A stretch of 64,000 nt of DNA from Ichthyophthirius multifiliis (taxonomy: Eukaryota > Ciliophora > Oligohymenophorea > Hymenostomatida). This document shows, piece after piece, positions 11,602 to 23,267 of this stretch (its first letter is position 1; each line of letters opens with the position of its first letter). The notes beneath the pieces are model-generated. The model was given only the letters and a program-made list of their open reading frames with translations, was not told the DNA's origin and ran no database searches. The position numbers and the translations under genes are program-made. The stretch spans positions 62,001 through 126,000 of the forward strand of contig NW_004086450.1 of NCBI RefSeq assembly GCF_000220395.1, written 5' to 3'.

Positions 11602-13317
11602 ATGTAAACAGAAAAAAGTATAAATTTAATAAGTTATCAAACGCAAGATATGCATACATTAAACGCTTATAATAATCATAATATATAATCTGAATCTGAA
11701 AATTAATATCATACGAATTTTTAGGAAAGCAATACAAATAATAATAATAATAATAATTTTGAATAAAATATTGAATAATAACATTAAAAGATTGAAAAAT
11801 ACAAAAAAGGTGTTTATTTTGATATAAAATCTTTTGATTCAATATTGGATATTAACAATGTCCCTTAAACATTTCGACTAGATTATTAGCAATATGAATA
11901 AATAATAAAATTATTACCTTCTAATTTTTAATTAATATAATTAAATGCAAACTATGGTTAAAAAAGTATACAAGTAGTCAATACAACAAAAAGCCTAGAA
12001 GAGAAATATTCTGATTTACAAAGAATAAAAAAACAAAGGTATCACCCTAAAGTAGTGTTATAGATTATTAATAATATTATAATTAAGAAAGCAAACAGGA
12101 AACTTAATTAGATTTAGAAAATAGTCATATATAACAATAATAAGAAGGATATTATAATAATGAAATAAACCGAAGGCTTAATTATTAATATGATCATCAA
12201 AGTGAGAATTAATAAAGTAATTTTTAATAATTATAATAAAAGCTTTAAGAAGATGAAAAACGCAAATCTATTCGAAACAAATAATAAACACAAAAAGCTA
12301 ATATTTCAAGTGAAGCGTAAAAATAAATGCTTGACATAATATATAAATTGAAAAAAAATAAAAATTCAGAACCTTTTTTAAGACCAATTTCTTAACAAAA
12401 AAATCCTGATTATTATAAAATTATCAAAGAACCAATGGATATTTATACTGTAGAAAATAATGTTAAAAAATGCGTTTATGCAAATTTAGATGAAATGGCT
12501 ATTGACATTTATAAAATTTTTAATAATGCTAAAAAATATAATAAGGAAGATTCGGATATATATAAAAAAGCATAAGAAATGGAAGATTATTTCAAAAAAA
12601 AACATAATAAAAGTCCATTAAATAATGATATTAATTAATTGCAAAAAAAAGTTGATAAATTAGGAAAAGAGTTAAAAGAATATCATTCTTATGGAGGAAG
12701 GTTTTTTTATAAAGAAAATAGAAGATTGTCTAAATAAGCTATTATGGAAAGAGCAATGACATTAGAAGAAAAATAATAACTTTCTAAAAGAATTACTAGT
12801 TTACCTTAAGAATATTTAATTGGTGTTTGGGAAATTATTACAGATAGGTAATTTTGTATTGCAGATATAAATTAATTAGAGTTAGATTTAGATGAAATTA
12901 CACCGAAATAAAGCAGAAGATTAGAAAGATATGTAAAAGTTAAATTGGCTTGTATTAGATAAGCTAGACTTAAAAAAAAAAAAAAAAGGATAAGGTTATA
13001 ATATTTTATATTTTTGTTCATAAATTTAAAAAGGAAAAATAGAAATAAAATTAAGATAATCAAGAAAAAACTGTTTAATAAGAAAACATTTATTTAGAAT
13101 AATATTAAACAGATTCTTCATATATCACTGGTATTTAATTTTTTAAATACAAATATATATATATATATTTTATGAATTCTTTTTTTTTTTAATTAATTAT
13201 TTTTTAGATTCTGACGATAGCATGAAAGAATTAGATGATGATTTATCTGAAAAATTGAAAAATGTATAGAAAAATAAGATAAATTATTTAATTAAAAATA
13301 TAAAATATTTATACTGA
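11602..13317 (+). CDS. BET-family protein: one bromodomain plus extra-terminal (NET) domain
   Basis: Chromatin reader that binds acetylated histone tails through a bromodomain and recruits transcription factors through its extra-terminal domain. The N-terminal third is rich in Asn/Gln (starting MQTEKSINL). The bromodomain shows PFLRPISQQKNPDYY (WPF/ZA-loop region), KEPMDIYTVENN and IFNNAKKYNKEDSDIY, with the acetyl-lysine-binding Asn in the KKYN element. About 80 residues later the NET domain reads LEEKQQLSKRITSLP, GVWEIITD, LELDLDEITPKQ and RRLERYVK. A lysine-rich stretch and an acidic tail (DSDDSMKELDDD) follow. Animal BET proteins have two bromodomains; a single one is usual in plants and protists. 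Two introns lie near 13000-13040 and 13131-13207. The ATG at 11602 is the first after a possible splice acceptor, so the N-terminus could be longer. Confidence 0.9.
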
Positions 13318-13716
13318 TCAAAAGTTAGAACACATCTTATATTTTGTATCTATAATTGTATTTATTTAAAAAATGTATTTAATGTTTGGAAAAAAATCAT
13401 TTTTTTTGATTTTTTAAATAAGTGAATTTTAATTTATAAAAAGGTTTATTCTTTATTAATATTTAATGTATTTTTAAATATTTTAATATGATAATTTGTT
13501 TTTAGTTAAGTTAATTTATAAAAACAAATAAACATTAAAAAAAGTTTTAAATAAATAAAATAAAAATATAAATATAAAGAAAACTTAATATAAATATATA
13601 TTTATATTATGCCTTTTATTATATATAATTTATATTATAATTAATCTTCTTACTTTAATTTATCAAATTTTATATATACTTACCTATATATCAATAAAAT
13701 ATTTTATATTTTTATT
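13318..13716. other. Convergent intergenic A/T-rich spacer
   Basis: The spacer between the 3' ends of the BET and PX genes is about 400 bases of plain A/T-rich sequence. No coding potential or structured element was seen in it. Confidence 0.6.
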
Positions 13717-16001
13717 TCATTTATTTTAGAAATGTTTTTATAAAGTCTATAATCCTTTTATTGTATCATCTTTATCTCCGGTCATCTCACTTAAATAAAA
13801 GTTATCATTAGGATGTATTATAATTTAAATAACTTTAGTTTTTATATCATTTTTTTTTGTGTAATCTCTAAAAATAATATATTGTTCCCATTCAGCTATA
13901 AAAATAAATAAAATAATTATAATCAATATTATTTTAATTATATTAAACCTATTTCTTAATTTTAATGTGTTTAAAATTTTATTTAATTTTTTTATATTTT
14001 TTTTTATAAATGATTATTTGGTTTTATGTTTCTAGTTTTTCTAATTTATAAAAAAATATATTTGCTTATTATTTGACTAAAATAATTCAAGAATAATCGG
14101 CAAATCGTTTTTGTCATACACTTCATCCTGAGTAAGTTCTTAATATTTAATAAACTTTTTGAAAAAAAAAAAAAAAAACATTAGTAAAAACAAAAATAAA
14201 AAATATTATTTTACTCTATTATCATAAAGTTATTAGTTTTATAAAAAATAACTTATTATTTATTCTTTTTCAATTTAATAATATGAACTGATTTTAAAGT
14301 GCTTACTATCACTAAAATTATATATTTATATGAATAAAAAATAGATAATCTTTTAAATATTTACCAGCAACTTGTTTTTATTTTTTAAACGTAATTCGTT
14401 TTTTTTGGTTGTTTCCAAACTTTTTTTTCAAGTAAAAAATATATTTAATCTTCCAAAATAAGTTATCCATTCTAAATACATTTATTATTATTTTCAGTTT
14501 GAAAGTTAATATTTTATCTTATTTAACCACAATGTTAATTTTATGATCCTTTATATTTTTAAACAAGCCATTTTTTATATTCAAGTAAAGATTAGTAAGA
14601 TATTTCAAAGTTTTCCATTAGTTTTTAATCTGAATTTAATTCATTATTTTTTTCTTAATATTTTTTCAAAATTTGAAACGAATATTATCTACAATTATTA
14701 GCAGGTTAATCGGAAATATGTTTTTCTGAAAAAAAAAAATATATATATATGAATAAAAAAAAAAGATATTTAAAAATTTTAAATTAAATATTTATCTTTT
14801 TTAAAAAAAATACAAAGTTTAAGTTTTTTTAATTCATTAGAAAAACTATTTTCAGCAAAAATTTAAATATAGGACTCTGCGTCTAAATTAAATTCATAAT
14901 CCATAAGTCTAGCTAATAATTAAAGTCCAGCAGAACATTAAATATGATTATTTTTTGATAAAAGTTCTTCATTTGTTTATTATCCTACAATCTGGATTAA
15001 GCCATTTTATTTATTATCTCCCTTTTTTTTAATTATTAAAAATAATTGTTTATATTATATTATTTTACAAACAATAATAATTTTATGGCTTTAATTGATA
15101 ATTTTGGTCTTGTTTTACCAAACATTTCTTCTATTTTCCTTGAAATATATTTATATAGATATATATATAAATATTTTATTTTTACTATGTTATTTTTACC
15201 TATAATTTTAAATTTATTCTTCTGTGTTTTTATTTAAATATATTAGCATTTCACTAACATCTTTTATGTCTTATTCTTTACTTATAGGCTATCTATTCAT
15301 GCAAATAATTCCTGTATGAAGATTTATTTTATTTAATTAAAACTTGTCTTTTTTATGTATTTTTATCGTTTAAAATATTATAAATTATACTGTATATTTC
15401 TAAAAACTCAAAGTATTCAAAAATTTATATATCATGTGATAATTCAGTTAAGGAATGAAGAATTTCTAAAAAAAAATAAAAAAAAAAAAAATATTAATTT
15501 AATAATAAAAGTTTTACAGTTAAATTATTGTTTACGATTTTCGATGTTTTCATTTTCAAATTTTCTAAAAATAATTTTACTTGGAAATTATTCAAAAACT
15601 TATTTATCGATTTAATTATCAAGCTTTTTATTTTTTATGAATTTTAATAATATAAAGTATCAAAAAAAGTAATAAATACATTATTTTTTAATTTTAAAAA
15701 TTCGCTATAACGTCTAACTATTTCATATGAATATAATTTTGTGTCAACTTTTATAAGATATCCCTTTAGAATTATAATAATTATCTAAATATATTTTTTT
15801 TATATACATTAATATATTTAATACAATATATTTTCCATTATCCTAATCTTGCTTTAAAATGCTTTATATTATAGACGCTTATATAAGTATTTGCTCATTA
15901 AAAAATTTATAATAAAAATCTTATCTATCAGAGGTTATATTAAAATGAGGAAAATTGACACAACTTGCATTTGAATATGATCTAAATTTAAAATTATTCA
16001 T
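13717..16001 (-). CDS. PX-domain (phosphoinositide-binding) protein, sorting-nexin-like
   Basis: The gene starts MNNFKFRSYSNAS at 16001. After about 70 residues a PX domain is evident: YIIIIILKGYLIKVD, then YEIVRRYSEFLKLKNN (the RR-Y-S-E-F element that contacts PI3P), QFPSKIIFRKFE and ENRKQQFNQILHSL, ending FEYFEFLE. This is the full order beta-strands, RRYS, proline loop, helix. Such proteins act on endosomal membranes. The remaining 400 or so residues (for example LLARLMDYEFNLDAES and AEWEQYIIFRDYTKK) have no family I recognise; a BAR domain is not obvious. At least six introns are present. The stop is TGA at 13717-13719. PX assignment is good; calling it a sorting nexin rests on the PX domain alone. 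Confidence 0.78.
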
Positions 16002-17186
16002 TTATAAACAAAAATATATAAAAATTAAAAATTTATGTAAAATAAAGAAACTATATAAAATTATTTTTAAAAAAATAATAAATTATATAAATATAATATT
16101 TTCGTATAAAAAATTATATTGAAAAAAAATGATGAATAAAATAATATTTTATATATATAAATATAAAAATAACAAAGGTATAAATATAATATTAAAATAG
16201 GTTTGTCATTTTATTTTAATAAAAAATTAAAATGAGAATATAATATTAATACTAATATTATTAATAATTTTAGCAAAAAAATCAAAAAACAAAGATTTTA
16301 TTAATAAAATTAATAAATAATTTAATTTATATAAGTTAATATTTATATAAGTAATTATTATATAAATTTAGCTTAAATTAATTAAAAAATATATTTATTA
16401 TTATAAAGATATAAATGATAATTTTATAATAAAATTGGTAATATATTATTTTTTTGTTTTAATTGATAATATAAGCATTTAATTTTTAGTTAAATAGAAT
16501 AAATAAAAACTTTAGTTCATTTATGTTCGAATATTGCTAATATTAAAAAATTATTTGTTTTAATGCCATTTTAAAATGATATAAAAAATATAATAAAATA
16601 TTATTAATCAAAATTATTATGTTAAAACTACCTAATTTAAGTATATATATTTTTTATATAGTATATAAATTAATATATAATAAATATATATATTATTTAT
16701 AAACCATAAATAAAAATAAATTTGCATAAAATTAAAGTATCTTTAAACATATATATAATAAAGTTATTTTATTTATAATCTAGTAAAAGTTAATTATATA
16801 TTTATCTAAAAGCGAAATAATTTTAATAGATATTAATGAAAAAGTTAATTACAAATAGATAAAATTTATATATATTTAGTTAAATATCTTTTTAAATATA
16901 TTTTTATATCATCAATTTAAATTTATTAATTTATAATTTATAAAAGGCGTATTAATTAAATATATAATTAATGCTATATTTAATATTAAATTAGATATAA
17001 CTAAAACATCTTTCGTATTATGGTTAATGAACAAATCATGAATTAAAAAAGACATATTACATACTTTATTAATTTTTATGTAATATATCTAAATATCATT
17101 ATATTATTTATTCAAATATATAAAAAAATTAGTATTTAATAATATATAAAATATAATAAATTATATTAATTTTAAATAACAAAAAA
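16002..17186. other. Gene-free A/T-rich intergenic region
   Basis: Nearly 1.2 kb between divergent genes. It is dominated by short TATA and AAT runs, and no reading frame on either strand has protein character. Regulatory elements cannot be told from the background composition. Confidence 0.65.
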
Positions 17187-18338
17187 ATGAAAAAAGTATC
17201 TCCAAGTGATTTTTATAAAGCATTAAAAGACGAAGGAGTAACTTATTATACAGGAGTTCCTGACTCTCTATTAAAAGAGTTTTGTGCATTTATAGCAGAT
17301 AACACATGTGAATAAAACCATATAATATCTGCAAATGAAGGATAATCAATTGCTTTAGCTACTGGATATTATCTTGCATAAAAAAAGATTCCGCTAGTTT
17401 ACATGTAAAATTCTGGATTAGGAAATGCAGTTAACCCTCTTATGTCTTTAGCTCATTCTTAAGTATATAGTATCCCAATGCTAATATTAATAGGATGGAG
17501 GGGAGAACCAAGTGTAAAAGATGAACCTTAACATATGATAATGGGTTCTTGTATGCTTGATATGATTAATTCAATGAAATTTAATAGTATAATTCTTTCT
17601 AAAGATGAATTTTAGACAGAAATTAAAAAAGGATATAATTTAGCATTATAAAATTAAGAACCAGTATTTTTGGTTATTACAAAAGACTATTTTTAATAAT
17701 ATGAAGTAATCAATAAAAATAGAATTTAATTAAATAAATATGAATTAAATAGAGAATAAGCACTCGAAGTTATTTTATAGAATATTCATGAAGGAATTTT
17801 CGTAGGGACAACAGGATTTTTAAGTAGAGAATTATGTGAATTAAGAGAAAAATTAGGATAAAATTCAAATATGGATTTCTTTACTGTTGGAAGTATGGGA
17901 TATGCGAGCAGTATAGCCTTAGGAATTGCATTAAATTCATAGAATAAAAATGTTTATTGCTTTGATGGAGATGGTGCGGCTATTATGCATATGGGTTCTA
18001 TGTGTATTATAGGATAATCTAAAGCTAATAATTTAGTCCATTTTATTTTTAATAATGAATGTCATGATTCTGTTGGATAATAACCAACTTGTGCTAATGA
18101 AATTAGCTTTCCTTAAATTGCAAAAGGTGCTGGTTATGAAGAAGTGTATTAAGTTTAGGGAAAAACTGAATTAATTAATGTCATTAACTTAATTTAAATA
18201 AAATAAAAAAAATATACTAAGCCTGTATTAATTGAAATCAAAATAAATCCCGGGGCAAGGCCGAATTTAGGAAGACCTAAATAGAGTACTATTTAAAATA
18301 AAAATGAATTAATGAATTATATATAGATTTAATAATGA
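17187..18338 (+). CDS. Phosphonopyruvate decarboxylase
   Basis: Thiamine-diphosphate-dependent enzyme converting 3-phosphonopyruvate to phosphonoacetaldehyde plus CO2, the committing step of phosphonate biosynthesis; ciliates use the pathway to make 2-aminoethylphosphonate for lipids. The single-exon frame runs exactly 384 codons to TGA, the usual family length. The N-terminal half has TGVPDSLLKEFC, SANEGQSIALATGYY (with the TPP-activating Glu) and YMQNSGLGNAVNPLMS. The C-terminal half has FTVGSMGYASSIALG, CFDGDGAAIMHMGS (the GDG...N TPP/Mg2+ motif region) and NNECHDSVGQQPT, ending NPGARPNLGRPK. The lack of introns among intron-rich neighbours, and its closeness to bacterial enzymes, would fit old lateral acquisition, but that is inference. 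The downstream pentanucleotide repeat lies outside the gene. Confidence 0.93.
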
Positions 18339-18683
18339 AATAATATAATATAATTAATATAATATAATATAATATAATATAATATAATATAATATAATAT
18401 AATATAAACATAAGTTTAAGATACTTTTTTTGTTTTAACTTTAATATTATTTATAAAAATAAAATTAATATTTTTTTTATTAAATATGATATGTTTTTAA
18501 TTTAGGAATTTTAATAAACTAGATATATCAAAACATTTTAATTAAAATTGAATATTATGAAAAAATATTCACTATAAAAATTATAATATTATCCATACTA
18601 TGTATAAAATTTTATTATTTTAAAAGTAAAAAACTAATAAAAAGAAATTTAACAAAAATAAATGAATAAAAAAAAATAGAAAA
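18339..18683. repeat. Intergenic region with (TAATA)n pentanucleotide repeat
   Basis: Directly after the decarboxylase stop lies a tandem array of the five-base unit TAATA, about 13 copies across roughly 18343-18406 with one imperfect unit. The rest of the spacer to the next ATG is unremarkable A/T-rich sequence. Confidence 0.8.
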
Positions 18684-19720
18684 ATGGAATTATAAAACTA
18701 AAAAATGGTCAATAAAATAATATCTGAATCAGAAGATCTATAAAATAATATTTATGTTTTGAATTAAACAAAAGAATATATGGAAATTCACTAATATTAC
18801 AAAAAAATATCAAAAGCAATAGCAATAAATACAAAATATTTAATATATTTAAATTAAGATTTAATAAAAGATTATAATACATCATAATTATTGGATTTGT
18901 AACATTGAGTTGAAAAAATGAATTTAAAGATGTAAAATTATTTGTTTTGTTCAAATTCTGCATGCTAAGTATCTTCAAATAAATATATTAATGGATAAAG
19001 ACTTTTTGATGTATGTATTTTGAAGTTTAAAAATACTAAAAATATGAATAAGAGGAAAAACAAAAAAAATTATTTGAAGCAATAAAAGAGTATTTAAAAA
19101 TTTAAATTTGAATTAGGAAACAAAACAAATTATATGAGTAGCATTAAGAAGAGTTAATTTCAAAATTAGAAATATAATAAATCTTAACTAATTAACTATA
19201 AATAAAGTTAAAGAATTAAAATAAGTAAAAATAGAATAAATTTAAAAATATTATAAATCATAAGAATATAAATAAAGAATTAATAATTAATAATATATTA
19301 TAAATAATTTTTTAACGAAAACATTATGTAATAAATAATAAAATTAATTAATTATAAAAATTCTTTATTATTAAAAAATATTTATGTTTTCAGAATAAAC
19401 TGACATTTGCCTAATTATTTTAGAGCTAAAATTATCAAGAAAATATTCTTCAAGCATTAATATTAAATTATATTTAGGAAAAATAGGTACCTGCTATTAT
19501 CAGATAAACAAATTTAAATCATGTAATAGCTAAAGTATTTATTTATTTACTTACATATAATCAAGAATAAAATATTGTAAAGAGTTATTATCGATAAGTT
19601 TATAAAGTGTGTGATTATGATTCTATTTTGTAAAGTTAAACAAAATGTAAAATAAACATAAAAAATTAAAAAAATTAATTTGAAAATGGATTTATCATTA
19701 TATGCTATTTAGTAGTTTTA
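18684..19720 (+). CDS. Coiled-coil protein, unknown function, 3' end uncertain
   Basis: Starts MELQNQKMVNKIISESED at 18684. A coiled-coil section follows: KQKKLFEAIKEKQNK and YEQHQEELISKLEIQ, joined across a 27-base intron (19090-19116). The last part is more globular: LFQSQNYQENILQAL, then QVPAIIRQTNLNHVIAKV and VKSYYRQVYKVCDYDSIL. Frame changes near 18900 and 19010-19050 imply additional introns or base errors that I could not place exactly. No TGA follows promptly in the final frame, so the end near 19720 is a guess based on where protein character fades. No known family is recognised. Confidence 0.5.
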
Positions 19721-20301
19721 TATTTATTTATATAAACTAAAAGTTCTTATAATTTAATATTTTGTTTAGATATTTATTTGGTTAATTATATAAAAATTAA
19801 TTTTTATAACTAAATTATATTAATAAATTAAAATTATTTTTTAATCAATAGTATGTTATAAAATTTAAAAAAATAATAATTTAAAATAGTATATAATAAA
19901 TTTATTTGTAAAAATAATAAATTAAAATTTATTGTATATTTGATTATATTATTTTTTATAAATTTTTTCTTATTAATATAAGTTTACAAAACTAAATATA
20001 TTTTAAAACTAAATTAAAATGTAATTTTAATATATTATATCAAAGAATTTTACAAAAATAAATAAATTTATAATTTACTATATAATTAAATTTTAATAAA
20101 AAATATTTAATTTATTAGCAAGTTTCTTTAAAATATTTTTTTCAAATTATTCGAAAATTAATTTTTTTGAAATTTTCATTTTGATACTAATTAAAACTTT
20201 AATATGTATTTCTAAATAGATATTAAAAAATTTTACTTTCACTAAAAAATAATAAAAAATAAATAAAAAAAATCTAAAAAAAAAAAAAAAACTAAAAATA
20301 A
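19721..20301. other. A/T-rich intergenic spacer
   Basis: Plain A/T-rich sequence between two plus-strand genes, with a poly-A run just before the next ATG. Nothing with coding or structural character was found. Confidence 0.5.
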
Positions 20302-21825
20302 ATGATGATTAATAATTGTGACTTAATAAAAGTAAATATTAATTAAATAAAATACTAGAAAAGAAATGAAATCAGAAAAAAATGTATAAAAGCCTATTTA
20401 AAATAAAAAAGGCAAAGTCATTCTGAAAGTAAAAAGAATTAATAATTCTAATTAAATTATTAGTAACTATAAGCCAACATAAATTTATTAACAGAAGCTT
20501 ATTAGTAAAACGATACTTAATAAATTTTATACAATTTAAAGTTTCTATAAGTTTATGTTTTAGAAGTAATAAAAAAAGAAGAAATTCTAATCCATTAGTT
20601 AATAAAAAGCAATCAATTATAATAAATATTTGTTAATACACTTGAATAAGAAAAAGACTAATAAGATTATAAAATATTAAAACATGTATTAATATGTATT
20701 GGAGATTTACTTACTTTAGAAGATAATTCTATTTATAAATATTTTGAGAATATTAATATTGTTTAAAAATTGATAAATTTAATGGAAACTAATAGTAACT
20801 AAATGAGAATTTTATTTGAAGTTTTCAGATGTTTAGGAAACTTGGCAATAGAGTAAAATAAATATATTTAATAAATGGTTGAATGTGGAGTTTTCGATAT
20901 TATAAAAAAATATATAATCCCTAATTCATAAATATTATAAAGTTAATAACTTTAATCTCAATATATATTTTTTTTATAGTCAATTCTCTAAGATCATTAA
21001 TTTTAAAATTATAATTTAGATTAATTTGTGAATTTTATGCCTTTAATAAATGCTGTATTTGAGAACTTAGATTAAACTGACGAATAAATGCTATTAGATA
21101 CATTATAAATATTAGAAATATTCGGAAGAGATATATATGGTGAAGATATTTTCAAAATATTGGAATATAAGCAAGTTTTTGATAAAATAATTAAATTTTG
21201 TACTTTTGAACATTTTCATAACGAGAAGTTATTTTATAATTGTTTAAAAACATTAAAACACTATATAATTAAAAGTGATAATTTTAATTATTATTTCTTT
21301 AGCTTTAATGAAAATGAAATTATTTCGAGTTTTTGTTTATATTTATATGATGTAGAAAATATTAATTTTCAAATTATCAAACTTATGGTAGAATCTTTAA
21401 GCTTATATTTAATGTTTGAAGATGCATTGGAAAAATCAATTTTGTTAGTTGAATATATAATTAATGTTGCTATTTATCATCCTTAAAATAATATTAATTT
21501 TTAGGCTAAAAACTTTATATTTTTTTTAATTCATTAAACTAATAATTTATAGCATTAAATATTATTGTAAAAATAAGTTATTTTGCCATTAGTTGATATA
21601 CTTGTTGATTAAGAAAAGGATTTATTTTATTAAACTTTAGAATCTATATATCATTTGCTTTATACTTCTTAAGATAATGAAAAGTATTTAAATTGTGTAT
21701 TAAATGAACTTGGAAAAAATCGTGATTTTTAACAAATTATAGAAGATATTTCAAATAATACAGATTACGAAAATGTATCTAAAGCTTGTGACCTAATACT
21801 CGATAGTTTTTACTACAAAATTTGA
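20302..21825 (+). CDS. Importin-alpha-like armadillo-repeat protein (divergent)
   Basis: Begins MMINNCDLIKVN, then a basic N-terminal segment RNEIRKKCIKAYLKQKRQ resembling the importin-beta-binding domain of importin alpha, the adaptor that carries nuclear-localisation-signal cargo through nuclear pores. The rest is all-helical with leucine-rich repeats of armadillo spacing: HVLICIGDLLTLED, LFEVFRCLGNLAIEQN, NFMPLINAVFENLDQ, LLDTLQILEIFGRD, KLMVESLSLYLMFED, LPLVDILVDQEKDL. One intron lies near 20943-20980. The canonical W...N pairs that line the cargo groove are not visible, so it may be a diverged paralogue without classical cargo binding. The stop is TGA at 21823-21825. The repeat fold is clear; the importin-alpha name is moderate. 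Confidence 0.6.
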
Positions 21826-22243
21826 AAAAAATAAGATGTTATATTAATTAATTAATATTACTTATTTTATGTAATTTTATTATTTATCTTATTTTTATTG
21901 TATTTTAATTTATGAGTAAGCTTTTAATAGTTAATATATTTAAGCATAATTTAACTAAATTTATAATTATTTTAAACTAAATATACGACTATTTTTTTAT
22001 ATTTCTTATATTTATAGAAATTATTATTATTTTAATTTTCTTGATTAATATATAAATAATTTTAGTATTCCATTAAATAATTTAACAAAAATTTATATTA
22101 AAATAAATATATATTTAATATAAATAAATTTATTTATAATCTTAATATAGGCTCTTTGTAAAATATTCAAAATTTTATATTGAAACAATAATATAAATAT
22201 GAAAATAAAATTGCTATTTTTCATAATAATTTCACTTATTAAA
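21826..22243. other. Convergent intergenic spacer
   Basis: About 420 bases of A/T-rich sequence between the convergent importin-like and small coiled-coil genes. No gene is seen in it. Confidence 0.55.
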
Positions 22244-23086
22244 TCATTTTATATTATTATTTTAGTTTTCTTAATTAGTAATTTTTTTCTTATACTACAA
22301 TATTTTTTCATCTAAGTCCTAAATAATGCTGTTAACTAAAATAAGAGATTTATTTTAAGAAAAACTATTTACTTTGACCTTCTTAATTTATATTGTATTA
22401 TTTTTTATTTATTCAATTTAAGCTAATCCTTTTTTTTCTATTTCTATTTATAAGTTTGTTTATTTAGTTTCTATTAATTATTATTTTAATAATTGGCATT
22501 CATAATCACTTATCTAATCTTTATATAATTATATTTGATTTTCATAAAAACTTTTATTCGCTTCTAATTATGTTTCTAAAATTGCAATTTTTTCAAACAA
22601 TTCATTCAATTTATATTCATCATTTCTTTTATTAAACTTAAAAAATATAATAATTAATAATATAAAAAAAACCTAGTTTATTACGAATAATCTTCATTAT
22701 CATTTTCTAATTAAATTATTTTTTTTTTAATTCAAAATTAGATTATTTTTCGCCATTTAATTTTTATTAATATTACTGGATTTAATTCTATTTATTTTGT
22801 ATTTTTGTTATTGAAATAATTTATTTAATTTACAAATTATTCATTAATTTCTTTCTTTAAATCTTAAATTTATTAAACATTTTTTTAATTTTAAATGATG
22901 ATTTCTTATATTTCTTATTCTAATTCAGTTTATATTTATTAAGATATATCTTCAAAAAAGTAAATTTTTTAATAATCCGATTATTATTTATAAAATTAAA
23001 TTAAAAATATATATTTTTTAAAAACCTTTATATTAGTTATATTAATTTTATAATTCCTCATATTGTGCTTTATAATCTATATTCAT
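22244..23086 (-). CDS. Small coiled-coil protein
   Basis: Minus-strand gene from MNIDYKAQYEELQNQYNQYK (23086) to TGA at 22244-22246, with two or three introns. After the first intron comes NELEQEIQEIIIQNQK, then KLNELFEKIAILETQLE, IQLYKDQISDYECQLL and the end ITNQENQNNNIK. Heptad patterning is strong throughout and no other domain is present, so it is likely a structural or scaffold component. It is divergent from the large gene at 23268, with only about 180 bases between the two start codons. Confidence 0.65.
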
Positions 23087-23267
23087 AATAATAATCAATT
23101 AAAAATTTTAAGTTAAATAATATAAATACTAAATAACGAATTAAAAATAATAATATTTTAATAGAAATAATATATTCAAACCAAAAAAATTAAAAATATA
23201 ATTTAAATTAAAAATAAAAAGTTTATTTCAAAATACCTAATATTACACAAAAATTAAAAATAAGAAA
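23087..23267. promoter_or_regulatory. Short divergent spacer shared by two genes
   Basis: A 181-base A/T-only spacer separates two divergent start codons, so both promoters must sit here or inside the genes. No specific motif is recognisable. Confidence 0.35.

Noticed and set aside
11429-11842. Minus-strand 137-residue Tyr/Ile-rich frame
   Set aside because: It is antisense to the BET gene's N-terminal exon and has the aromatic, low-complexity composition of a shadow frame.
15046-15615. Plus-strand frames over the PX gene
   Set aside because: They are antisense to minus-strand exons that give a clear PX-domain protein.
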